From Rutpela maculata (Eukaryota > Arthropoda > Insecta > Coleoptera > Cerambycidae), in contig OW386286.2 of the NCBI GenBank assembly GCA_936432065.2, forward strand, positions 23,619,179 to 23,683,178: a stretch of DNA of 64,000 nt, given 5' to 3'. Positions 10,640 to 20,188 of the stretch are shown piece by piece. Every line of letters begins with the position of its first letter. The first letter of the stretch is position 1. A program made the translations under genes and the position numbers. The notes beneath the pieces were generated by a model, which was not told the DNA's origin, made no database searches, and saw nothing but the letters and a program-made list of their open reading frames with translations.

Positions 10640-11110
10640 CATTTTCCGCGAGGAAACCTACTACGCATCCATACTGCTCGAGGAGAGCCACTGCGCATCC
10701 ATAATTCTCGAGGAAACCCACTGCGCATTCATACTACTTGAAGTAACCCACTGCGCATCGAAAATATTCGAGGAAACCTTATGTGCGTCCATTGTACTCA
10801 AGGAAAGCCACTGCGCATATACACTACCTAAGGTAACCCACTGCGCATGCATACTACTTGAGGTTATCTCCTGCACATCTATAGTACTCGAAAAAAACCA
10901 CTGCGCTTCCAAAATACTCGAGGAAACCTACTGCGCATCCATGGTACTCGAGAAAACCTACTGCGCATCCATTTGACTCGAAGAAATCCATTACGCATCC
11001 ATACTACTTCAGGTAACCTACTGCTCATCTATAGTACTCGAGAAAAGCCACTGCGCATCCAAAACACTCGAGGAAATCTACTGCGCATCCATACTACTGG
11101 AGGTAACCCA
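10640..11110 (+). repeat. 33-bp minisatellite, about 14 units
   Basis: Repeats of about 33 bp with the theme ACTCGAGGAAACCCACTGCG plus CATCCATACT, each unit with a CTCGAG-like palindrome. Because 33 is a multiple of three, long frames stay open on both strands (10,596-10,976 plus, 10,912-10,661 minus) and read as 11-residue repeats. I treat them as by-products, not genes. A second, short array of the same unit, reversed, lies at about 34,385-34,500. Confidence 0.85.
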
Positions 11111-11133
11111 CTTATTATAGAATCAAGAAAATA

Positions 11134-11350
11134 ATCTATAAACACCGTACAGGTTGCATGGTATTCTAATTTGAAGTCGTAGAAGCTAAACACATATGCG
11201 ATGACGCGTCTTTGACGCTATCTCCTCATCTCTCCTAAAAACATTGCTGTCAAATTAGCAACCTGCTAAAATAATCTTGAAAGGCAGACACGCTAATGTT
11301 TATTTGTTCATAGTACTCGAATTACAATGCAACCTGTAGGGTGTTTATAA
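11134..11350. mobile_element. ~217-bp MITE with ~27-bp TIRs
   Basis: 'ataaacaccgtacaggttgc' at the left end is matched by its near reverse complement 'gcaacctgtagggtgtttat' at the right end. No coding capacity. Inserted in the spacer between the minisatellite and the longer family-H copy. Confidence 0.65.
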
Positions 11351-11354
11351 ATCT

Positions 11355-12145
11355 TAAAATTCCACACCTAGATTTTCTATCCAAGTCTCTCATAACGAAA
11401 AAAATGTTGATCTGTATTTGCAATGTGGAAATTATTGTTTATGGAAGTTTAATAACATAATATTTGAAATCGTCTACTACAAAAACGCTATGCCACATCG
11501 GTAGTGGGGGTGGGGATGGTGGTAGAGGAGTGGTAGCGTGGGCGGATGAAGTAAAAAAAAAAATTGAGGCCTTAGGTTCTTGTATACATGCTAAATTACA
11601 ATTTTATTTTTTTCACCCCCTTTAATAATGAGGTGGGTCGGTAGCTCAGTGTGTTGGCGCGTCTAGCTTGCACTCTGAGCGTACCTAGCGAAGTGGGTTC
11701 GAGCCCCACATAGCGAAAAAATTTTTCATTGGAAATTTTCCCCAAGAAGTGGTTCGGATTCCACTATAAACTGTAGGGCCCCGTCTCCTTTACTCAGACA
11801 AATCTAGATCTACTAGACTTAAGAGGGTCATTGAGGTGACATGGAAGGCGGTTAAAACACATTTTAAATGTGGGTGGTAAATGCCAAAAAAATTTTTGAG
11901 ACATTGGCTTGTCTTGTATATACTAAATACCAATTTTATGAACTTTTACCTCCTTGATTTATCTATTTACTCCCATTTACCGCAATTTACCCCCTTTACC
12001 CTTCAACGGAATAAGATGAAAACATAATCTAGATCTAGATCTCATTAAAATACATACGTGTTTTTTTTTTTTGCTCAAACTTAAAATCACGACGTTTCCT
12101 GTCGTTTTTTAAATTTTACTATACTTCCACTGGATGTGGATGTCT
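11355..12145 (+). mobile_element. Family-H repeat, copy with 5' end missing and a SINE inserted
   Basis: Shares the body of the 12,617-13,292 copy: 'attgtttatggaagtttaat', the G-rich 'cggtagtgggggtgggg' block, a second G-rich block near 11,630, and the end 'acttccactggatgtgga'. The first ~30 bp of the family are missing. A tRNA-derived SINE interrupts it at 11,637-11,870. Confidence 0.7.
11637..11870 (+). mobile_element. tRNA-derived SINE
   Basis: The first ~80 bp look like a tRNA: A-box TAGCTCAGTGTGTTGGCG and B-box GGGTTCGAGCCCC separated by a long arm, then 'cacatagcgaaaaa'. About 150 bp of unrelated body follow. It interrupts the family-H copy between two G-rich blocks, and TGGG on both sides may be the remains of a target duplication. 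A functional tRNA is unlikely because acceptor-stem pairing is poor and a SINE body follows. Confidence 0.65.
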
Positions 12146-12616
12146 AATTTAGGTGTTTTATTAGACATGGATCTACGCTTCGAAGATCATATTACACGAT
12201 ACATTAAAAAAGCTTACTGCAATTTAAAAATTGTATATGCAAATAAATATTGTCTCAGCAGAGACCTAAACATATTGCTGTGTGATGCCGTAGTATTATC
12301 GCGTTTCAATTACTGTGACTCCTTGTATGACTCTTGTATAACAAAATCTGTTAAATCTCTTATACAGAAGGTACAAAGTTCTTGTCTTAGATTTATTTTT
12401 GGTATACGTAGAAGGCCACCAATATCACACACTCTTCAAAGTGCTGGGTGGCTGAACATATCTAATGGACGTAAATTATACGCATCCACATCACGAAATC
12501 ATGAAAATTATATACTTTTTGTTAAAAAAAAATACAGGATAGTCATCTTAAAATATATATTTTGAAACGATGCGGTGGAGGAAAATAATATTTAGAATGT
12601 AGTGACACTTTTAAAC

Positions 12617-13292
12617 TTTAACCGCTGCCCAAGGAATCACTACTTCCACATCCAGATTATCTGTCCAAGTTACTCACAAGAAAAAAACTTTGTATGTAGA
12701 AATAATTGTTTATGGAAGTTTAATAATATAATATTTGAAAACTCTACCCCAAAAACCCATAAAACGATACACCACATCGGTAGTGGGGTGGGGGTGGGGG
12801 TGGTAGTGTTGGTGGATGAAGTAAAAAAAATATTTTGAGGTTTATGGTTCTTGTACATACACTAAATCACATTTTTTTCTTCACCTTCAATAAGGGGGTG
12901 GGGGTGGTAATGGGGGTGGCTAATGCCAAAAATTTTTTTGAGACTCTAGCTTCTCTTGTATATACTTAATACCAATTTGATCGACTCTTACCTGCTTGAT
13001 TTACCCATTTACCTCAAATTTACCCCAACCCTTCGTCGTAACAACATGAAAATATAATCTAGTTTCAGATCTCGTTAAAGTACATACGTGTACCAAATTT
13101 CAAGTCAATATCCAGAGTAAACGTGCGCACAAAAAAAAGTTACAGACAGACCGACAGACAGACAGACATACAGAAATTTTTTTTCGCTCAAACTTAAAAT
13201 CTCGACGTTTCATGACATTTTAAGCCTATTTGAACAATAAAAAATTTTTAAAATTTTTTTGTCGTACTATACTTCCACTGGATGTGGAATTA
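12617..13292 (+). mobile_element. Family-H repeat, full-length copy
   Basis: About 676 bp. The order is: 5' end 'accgctgcccaaggaatcac'; TACTTCCACATCCAG; AT-rich stretch; G-rich block (cggtagtggggtgggggtgg); a second G-rich block 'gggggtggtaatgggggtgg'; a GACAGACC microsatellite (13,145-13,172); then 'cgctcaaacttaaaatctcg' and the 3' end 'actatacttccactggatgtggaa'. The two 15-bp subterminal blocks are inverted copies. No coding capacity. Subterminal inverted repeats plus an internal short-repeat tract recall non-autonomous Helentrons (HINE/DINE-1 type), but I cannot prove rolling-circle ends. Confidence 0.7.
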
Positions 13293-14064
13293 ACAACTAA
13301 TTAAGAAATGATGACGGAAAATATTATATGGAATGTAGTTCTTACTATTGCCAGGAAGAAAACCTTATTAGGTATACTTTTAATTAAATTTGTTTTACAA
13401 AAAAATAATGAATACTTAATTGGTTCTAAGTAGAGAGAGGAGTTTTACGTAAATACTTTTACAGACTTATTAATATTGTTCCCGTAGGTTCCTTTCTAAC
13501 AATTAATCAGTCATATATCATGTGACTTGCTACAAATGTTCTTTATATTTTAAAAAAGTTATAATCAACAAAAAGAAACCTTCCATGCGGTTTTCCAGAG
13601 CGAATGTTTTTCAATGCATTTATATTTATAATAAAAATAAAAGCGAACCTCCAAGAAAGCAATATAAAAATAGGTGTATTTTAACAGTGTCCATTTACTA
13701 TGGGAAAAGGGTTCGCTTGTCTGCTGGCGATTTGTTCAAGTGCAAAAAACCACAGAGCTAGCTGCCCTAGGTTTTATATAACGCCCGGCTTTGCTCAGCT
13801 CCTCTGCGAAATTACGATAATTTAGATAAAAACTCTAAAGATATGCGAGGGAAAATTGCAGACAATTTATATTTTTTCTCTCGCCACTATAATATAAACA
13901 ACTGAAATGCGCTCGACATTTTGCATAATAAATATAGCTTTTATTTTCTGGCTGAACAACCATTTACATTCTGGATATATATACTAGGTACATAGAGATA
14001 CACTTCTAGGCCAATAGATACAGGGTGACAATATTTCGCTTACTTCGTTCAAGATGCGACTTAA
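13293..14064. other. No recognisable feature
   Basis: AT-rich sequence. The 79-codon frame at 13,522-13,761 is Lys-rich with no motif I recognise. Confidence 0.45.
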
Positions 14065-14900
14065 CAATAAAATCAATTAAAAAATCCGATACTTGGCTAG
14101 CATTAAAGCTCAGTTTAAAAAGGCGCTCCACCCCCAATATGCATTACTCAATCCATCTCTGAGGCAATTCATCAACCTAAACAAATGAATGTAATATACA
14201 CAGATTTTTCTAAGGTATTCGACACTCTCGATCACAATATATTGCTTCAAAAGATGTCTGATTTCGTTTTCTCTCATTCTCTGTTGATATTATTTCAATC
14301 TTATCTTCTAACAGAAAACAATATGCAGCTTATAGTGGGTTTAGGTCTGGAGAATACTTGGCATCATTTGGCGTAACGCAAGGATCAATTCTGGTGCCTT
14401 TTTTTTTTAACATATTTTTAGATGATATTGTGGAAATTATTCAAGTTGACTACTTACTCTATGCCAACGACCTTAAACTGTTGGTGCCTATTAGCGATCT
14501 ACTACAGAATAGTCTCTCCAACATATCCAATTGGTATTTTCAAAATAAGTTGACTTTAAATGTTTCCAAATGCAACGTTATGTCCTACACAAGTAAATTA
14601 GCACTAACTAAACTAGTATCTATAACGTGGTTCTTTAGAGACTTGAGACTTTTAAGAATCTTGGAATATTTTTTTATACAGAATTTTCTTTATACTTCAC
14701 ATAAATAACATGAATTTAGAAGCCTTTAAGACTTTCAAACTTCTATTTGAATCAAGCAAGGTTTTACTAATACTGATACTTTAAAGATATTTTACTTTGT
14801 TTTTGTTTAGTCTAAACTTGAATACGAGTCGCTCGTCTGGAACCCTTTTCTTATTATATGACTAATATTAATAACCTAGAAAAAGTGGCAAGGCGCACGT
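14065..14900 (+). pseudogene. Jockey-like reverse transcriptase relic
   Basis: Two frames in succession (14,185-14,376 and 14,358-14,708) read as one RT palm: IYTDFSKVFDTLDHNILL, then GVTQGSILVPFFFNIFLDDI, then LLYANDLKLLVPI and LQNSLSNISNWYFQNKLTLN. The catalytic YADD is YAND here, losing one of the two essential aspartates, and a frameshift joins the parts. A piece near 14,820-14,850 reads SKLEYESLVWNP, the later RT motif, after stops. This is a decayed copy; the order of motifs is that of the jockey/CR1 group. Confidence 0.75.
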
Positions 14901-15049
14901 TTTTTTGAAAATTAAATATCTCAAAAACTGTAGCACTCGTACGAAAAATGTTAAAAAACCAAATTAAAGATTATCGATTTAAGAATGGTGCCATATTTTA
15001 ATTTTCAATGAACATGCGCATAAAACAGTAATATTAGGAAGATTTAAGA

Positions 15050-15475
15050 TATTTACAATTCCTTAATAAAAAGCTTTAGCATTTTATGGAAGCAACATTA
15101 TTGATGTGTGTTCTGAATGTTAACTAGCTATCAAAGAAGAAACCTAAGTTCTTAATTCCCTCACATCTGCTTACACTTACTGAATTTTTTGTGTAATCAT
15201 ATTCAATGAATTTCTTCTTTCAACAAAAAGTGATGGCGTAGAGTTTCTTAATGTTAATGTATAGATGATTAGTTGTACACCAATATGAGATGGCTGTAAG
15301 ATCATTTTGGAGTGTACTGCAGCCAGCTATTGTTCTTATCTACGTGTAAGCTTTTAAATCATCAGCAAACATTAGATTTTAACAGTTAATAATTTATGTC
15401 ATTGAAGAACATGACAAACAAAGGTGGCCCTAAATTGGAACCTTGAAGTATTTGTATAGTGATCAGAGCGAAAAC
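15050..15475 (-). pseudogene. Second jockey-like RT relic, opposite strand
   Basis: Read on the minus strand from about 15,470: GSNLGPPLFVMFFNDIN, then, after a frame break, a region that was A-DDLKLY-like (here 'gatgatttaaaagctt'), then fragments resembling the C-terminal RT. There are many stops. It resembles the lineage of the 14,065-14,900 relic but lies in reverse, about 150 bp away, so the two are separate insertions or an inverted duplication. Confidence 0.55.
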
Positions 15476-15766
15476 CTTCATACTCAATAAACAGCTTGCG
15501 TTCAAATAACTGTGAAATAAATAAATTTATTAAATGTTGTGGGAACCCACAAATTTTCAGCTTTTTTGTTAACCCTTTGTGGACTGATAAAAAACGACAG
15601 GGAATTCGATTATAGTCCTTATGACAAAAAAAGTGACCTGTTCAGCGGACCAGTGTATTTGGACCCGCCGAAACCGAATTCAAACTTCTAATTGTCAGAT
15701 TGGCTAGTTTTTCACCCCTAACCCCAAAGACACCCCAAGACAAAAAAAGTGGTCTGTCTGGCGCAT

Positions 15767-16978
15767 TTCAAAATGTAAATTTTTGTAATAATAATGTTTT
15801 TTGTTATTTTGTTTATTTTTTATTTTCCATGGTGATATTCCTAAATATGCTAGTACCCTACATATACTCCCCCTCTACAACGAAGAAACAACTTCCCAAG
15901 GCATCAATATTAAAAATCAGATTTAAAATAAAAGTTAGATTTGATGGATACATGACATTAGTAAAAAAGAAAAGTCAGATTGAGTGATAAATGACAAAAT
16001 AACGTAACACAAGGAAATTTATTTTTGTAATAACATTATCCTTAATGTGAGTAAGTTATATGTCATTGATGAATTGAAATAAAATAGCATGTATATGACT
16101 GATGCTAAGTGAATAAAAGTTCGCAATTATAATTGGATTGAGCTTCTTAAATAGGCAATTGATGAAAATAGCAAGCATGTGCTAAGTGAATATGAGTTCG
16201 CAATCATAATTGGATTGAGCTTCTCTATAGATAATTGATAAAAATAGCAAACGTGTGCTAAGTGAATGAAAATTTGCAATCATAATTGGATTGAGCGTCT
16301 TTCAAAGATGTCGCACCAGCTATAGCAGCTTTGGCTAAAGAAAAGCTGGCGAGACAATTAAAATAGTGAATAATTGATATATTGATACACTTGATAAGCT
16401 GGTTTTAAAAAAAAAGTAGGGAGCAATATAGAGTACGTACCGTAACATGTACATAATAAAATAAGTAATAACAAGTCTTCTGAAAATCTAGTTTGATTCG
16501 TTTCTCGGTACTATCTTCATGGAGAGACTGAGGAATCCATGTCTGGCGAAGATATCTATGGAACGGTCGACCTTTAGCTGGCTGTCTTCGTTATAGACGT
16601 CGTCCGTCATCAGCGGTTAGCAGCACGAGCAGTTTGGTTCGGCCCCAAATTCTTGTCGCGACTGGAACAGCTGTCTAGAATGTCCATGGGAGATTACTTT
16701 CGGCATAACTATTTAACAACACTGTCAAAAGTTATTAAACTTCAGTCTTCATAATTAATCTTTGACAACTGTCTTTAACTCTCAGGGGTTATACAATGTG
16801 TGAATACGTTCGGGGTCACCAATATAGCCAAGTAGAGGCTATTAAATAAATAATAATTAGCTTTTAAAGATTTTAATTTCGATTTTCAAAATGTAAATTT
16901 TTATAATAATAATGTTTTTTGTTATTTTTTATCATCCATGGTGATATTCCTAAATATGTATGTAGGCTAGTACCCTAC
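15767..16978 (-). mobile_element. Internally deleted CsRn1-like gypsy remnant inside the piggyBac-like element
   Basis: A ~100-bp block (15,767-15,868) is repeated at 16,887-16,978. Read on the minus strand these are the 3' and 5' LTRs, starting TGTAGGGTA. The 5' LTR ends CTATA at 16,828 and is followed by the primer-binding-like TGGTGACCCCGA (16,813-16,824). A purine tract AGAGGGGGAGTAT abuts the 3' LTR at about 15,870-15,882. Near 16,317-16,365 a pol scrap reads LAKAAIAGAT, like KAKAAIASAT of the copy at 21,498-23,765. The 3' LTR has lost its last ~60 bp. Almost all coding DNA is gone. Confidence 0.65.
16084..16315 (+). repeat. Tandem repeat, about three ~72-bp units
   Basis: The theme 'tgtgctaagtgaat' then 'cataattggattgagc' recurs three times with point changes. 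It lies in the internal region of the deleted LTR remnant. No known function. Confidence 0.7.
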
Positions 16979-18184
16979 ACCAGTGTATCCGCATGTATTT
17001 TGACCTGTTGAATTGTTACCGGAGCTAGGCCTCAACAAAAATGATGAAATAAAAATAAATATTATTTGTGGGTGCAGTTGCTAATTAAAAAAAAAAAACA
17101 TTATATTAAAATTCCATCACACAAAATTGCCTGCCAGTAACAAAAAAAATAGTTTATAGTGAATGGCGATGGAAGCCACGCACTCCAGCCAGCTAGTCGG
17201 CGGGCGAGCAGGTAAGAAGGGTGATTGTTTTTCGTAGTGGTTGCCCTGGGTGGATATTAGGTGGTATACCCAAAAAACATATACCGAAAATAAAATGATT
17301 TAATATCTACAAATATATATGTATACAAAATTATATCACAATTTTATCACATATTATGTAAGCAATATCTGTTCATAATAATACTGCAAATTAGGCTTCA
17401 CCTATTTAGAAAAATAACATATGTATATCCGTATTTTATAGTCAAGCATACGTAGGAATGTAGATATTATATTTGACAAGTTTTGTTTAAAGCAATTTAC
17501 CGACCGAATGTGATCACTTCCGTCCGTTTACAATCAATACATCAATTTCAATGAAGTTATTTCTTAATCTTAAAAGATAAGGGTATAAAATTCTCAAAGA
17601 CGTACGTTATTACTTACACCTTAACTAAATATTTTAAAAATGTTTGATATGATTTTTTGAAAACATTGGGTGCTATAGGTATAAGATTTCTCTATAAATG
17701 TCTAAAAATGTCTAAAACAGTTCGCAAAAATAAACACTCAAATAGAAATCACACTAAAATATTCTAGCACTTAACTGTGTTCCCGAGTTGACAAAAACCT
17801 CTCCTATAAGGGTGTAGGGTGGTGTCTCGAACAGGGGAGCCTCCAGCAAGCAAGTCCCACGGCTGGTGGTAACGTTTCCCAGTGAAAACAAACCCAGAAG
17901 CTGTGCTTGATACAACTAATACTCTCCAAAATAACTAGCAAAGCAGACCATAGAATTATTCCTCGAATTGTGTAAAGGAACTGATGGACACGGACATTTA
18001 AAATGGGAGAAATAATACTGGAGACAAAGATATAAAAATAAAGCCCTGAAAGAGAATAATACCCAGATTACCTTAAGTGAACAAAATACAAGAATGATTA
18101 CCTACTTCTACCCCTTGTAGAAGGCTTCTTTTAACAGCCAAAATTTATCTGAGGGTGGTTTATGCCAAGTTGGTCATGAGCCAA

Positions 18185-18720
18185 TTTTAATCCGTTAAAC
18201 GGCAACTGCAGGAAAAGGAACCAATCTAACAATTCTGATTTCGGATTCAGCGGATTAAAATACATAAGGATACATTGGTACGGTCCGCCGGACAGGCCAC
18301 TTTTTTTTGTTTTGGGGGTATTTTTTGGGATTGGGGGTATTTTTTGGGATTAGGGATAAAAAACGAGCCAATCTTACAATTCTGACTTCGGATTCGGTTT
18401 CAACAGGTCCAAATACATAAGGATAAACTGGTATGGTCTGCCGGACAGTCCATTTTGGGGGAGGGGGCGTTTTCCTGGGGTTAGAGGTGAAAAACGAGCC
18501 AATCTTACAATTCTGACTTCGAATTCGGTTTCAGCGGATCCAAATACATAAGGAAACGCTGGTATGCTCCGCCGAGCAGACCATTTTTGGGGAGAGGGGT
18601 GTTTTTCTGAGGTCAGGGGTGAAAAACGAATCAATCTGACAATTATGACTTCAGATTCAGTTTCAGCGGGTCTAAATACATTAGGATACACTGGTCTGGT
18701 CCGCCAGACAGACAACTTTT
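18185..18720 (+). repeat. Subterminal ~120-bp tandem repeats of the piggyBac-like element
   Basis: Each unit contains 'aatctgacaattctgacttc' variants, 'ttcggtttcagcgg', 'aaatacataaggatacactgg' and a G-rich tract with 'ggtgaaaaacga'. At least four units. The reversed relative at 15,590-15,766 sits at the other end. Subterminal repeats of this kind can be transposase binding sites; that is inference. The overlapping frames here are by-products. Confidence 0.75.
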
Positions 18721-19299
18721 TTTGTGGGGCTGTGTTATCATCAATATACGTAATAGTCTACTCTGAGAGACATCTTATCTGAGTTGGAAACATTTTTCGT
18801 GGTGAAAGTACTGTCTACCAGTTCCACTAATATCATCATCCATTTTTTTTTTCAATAGGCAGTGCGCGATTCAAATATATTTTACAAGTGACAGTTCAGT
18901 GCTGTGTTCCTCTACATGTGGGACCCTGAGACATCATTGTTACTGGATACATAAAATTAAACAACTCTTGACAAACGATTCTTAATATTATTTCAGATAA
19001 TGAAAAAAAGATTTTTTGTCACAAAATTCACAAATTTTCATCAAATCTTTGTTTGTTAAAGTTTATTTTTGCGTACAGGTGGTTCCACCGGAAAGCCATT
19101 TGTCCACAAAGGGTTAATAAAAATAAATCAATTTGGTCGAATGCTTTTGAATATCCTACATAAATTCTAAATTGAACCTACTTGTCAAGAGTTTCTGACA
19201 CGAACTGTGTTAGGCGTGTGAGACTAGTAATTTATCTAAAAATGCATGTTGATGTGGGAAAATATAAATATTAATGTATATTAATGTAACATTGAGATA

Positions 19300-19598
19300 C
19301 AGGGTGTTTTTGGGAAGGGTAGTATACGCGAACGACGGAGGGGAGTAAAGCATTGTGGATATGATCGTTCAACTCGGGGAGATACGCCATTTGTTACCCA
19401 CAATGGTTATCTGGACGAGAACATCGAGAGTTGCAGTCGAGGAGTATTTGAAATCGGGCGAGTCTATGATTGTTGTGCAACGGCGTTTACGGGGGGGGGG
19501 GGGGGGGAGGTAGAGCGTTGTGGATATGGTCGTTCAATTCGGGGAGATACCCCATTTGTTAGTCACAATGATTATCTGGACGATAATAGGGAACGCGT

Positions 19599-19642
<44 letters not shown>

Positions 19643-20186
19643 ATGACTTGTCGTTGCGATAGTAATCCTGCTCAGTACGAGAGGAACCGCAGGTTCGGAC
19701 ATTTGGTTCAATCACTCGCTCGAGCGGACTAACAATGGTAATCTGAACGAGAGAACATCATGCGTTCGCAGTCGAGGAGTATTTGAAATGGGGCGAGTCT
19801 GTGATTGTTATGCAACGGAATTTACGGAGGGGAGTAGAGTGTTGTGGATATGGTCGTTCGGTTCAGGGAGATTCGCTATTTTTCTGTGCGAGTCTGTGAT
19901 TGTTGTGCAATGGCGTTTCCGCCGAAATTTCAATATTTGTCGCCATGGTCCAGTCCCGGAACATGACACAATGGTCAGATGGGTTCAGAATTTGATTTTT
20001 AATAATTTTTTGTTTTTTAAAATTTTTTAATTTTGAAGAAAAGAATTAATTTTTCCTGATTTTCATTTTTTGGTTGTTTAATGGCAACATGTAAGCTTTC
20101 ATTTTTCGTAATAAATTTTTCGTTTACTTAAAAAATAGCCGAGTTATTCCCAGTTCAAAAACACCCATCCATTCTACCGCACCCTG
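19300..20186 (+). mobile_element. Mariner/IS630-like element relic with duplicated N-terminal region
   Basis: CAGGGTG at the left end and CACCCTG at the right end, each next to TA (19,298-19,299 and 20,187-20,188). Inside, the start of an IS630-type transposase is present in about three tandem copies: VEEYLKSGESMIVVQRRLR near 19,437, related pieces near 19,770 and 19,880, the last running into RRNFNICRHGPVPEHDTMVRWV near 19,920-19,990. This is the N-terminal helix-turn-helix region; the DDE catalytic part is absent. A run of 16 G residues at 19,492-19,507 and a 28S rRNA fragment interrupt it. Confidence 0.7.
19584..19727 (+). pseudogene. Fragment of 28S rRNA (includes the sarcin-ricin loop)
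   Basis: About 144 bp match the 3' part of insect 28S rRNA: 'gctgggtttagaccgtcgtg', 'gacaggttagttttacccta' and the universally conserved loop 'cagtacgagaggaacc'. The match ends within 'cgctcgagcgg'. Only a few differences from the expected sequence are visible, so it is much better preserved than its host transposon. It is far too short to be an rRNA gene. It lies between two repeats of the mariner-like N-terminal segment. Confidence 0.85.
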
Positions 20187-20188
20187 TA

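Larger units (their letters stand above)
10216..12565 (+). pseudogene. Jockey-like reverse transcriptase relic, split by a 1.7-kb nest of repeats
   Basis: The left part, about 10,216-10,451, reads KQGVPQGSILGPLLF, then after a deletion HALKINSSKS.LMLFGKK. The right part, about 12,143-12,565, continues with NLGVLLDMDLRFEDHI, then YCDSLYD and IFGIRRRPPISHTL, the C-terminal RT region in the expected order. The YADD box is deleted, and an in-frame stop follows PLLF. Between the halves sits inserted repeat DNA (10,452-12,142) whose removal brings the two coding parts into family order. Dead copy, of the jockey/CR1-type group of LINEs. Confidence 0.7.
15573..19113. mobile_element. piggyBac-like TTAA element, non-autonomous, 3.5 kb
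   Basis: Starts CCCTTTGTGGAC and ends with its exact reverse complement GTCCACAAAGGG. TTAA stands on both sides (15,569-15,572 and 19,114-19,117). CCC at the end plus TTAA duplication is the hallmark of piggyBac transposons. Inside each end are subterminal ~120-bp repeats pointing inwards in opposite orientation: one and a half units at about 15,590-15,766 and four or more at about 18,190-18,720. No transposase is recognisable. The interior contains a deleted LTR retrotransposon (15,767-16,978) inserted in a subterminal unit. Confidence 0.8.

Noticed and set aside
10596..10976. 126-codon and antisense 83-codon frames in the minisatellite
   Set aside because: They read the 33-bp unit in frame; open frames on both strands follow from the unit length and lack any start context.
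11637..11717. A functional tRNA gene
   Set aside because: Weak acceptor-stem pairing and continuation into a SINE body.
18374..18715. 113-codon minus-strand frame
   Set aside because: Runs through the subterminal tandem repeats of the piggyBac-like element.
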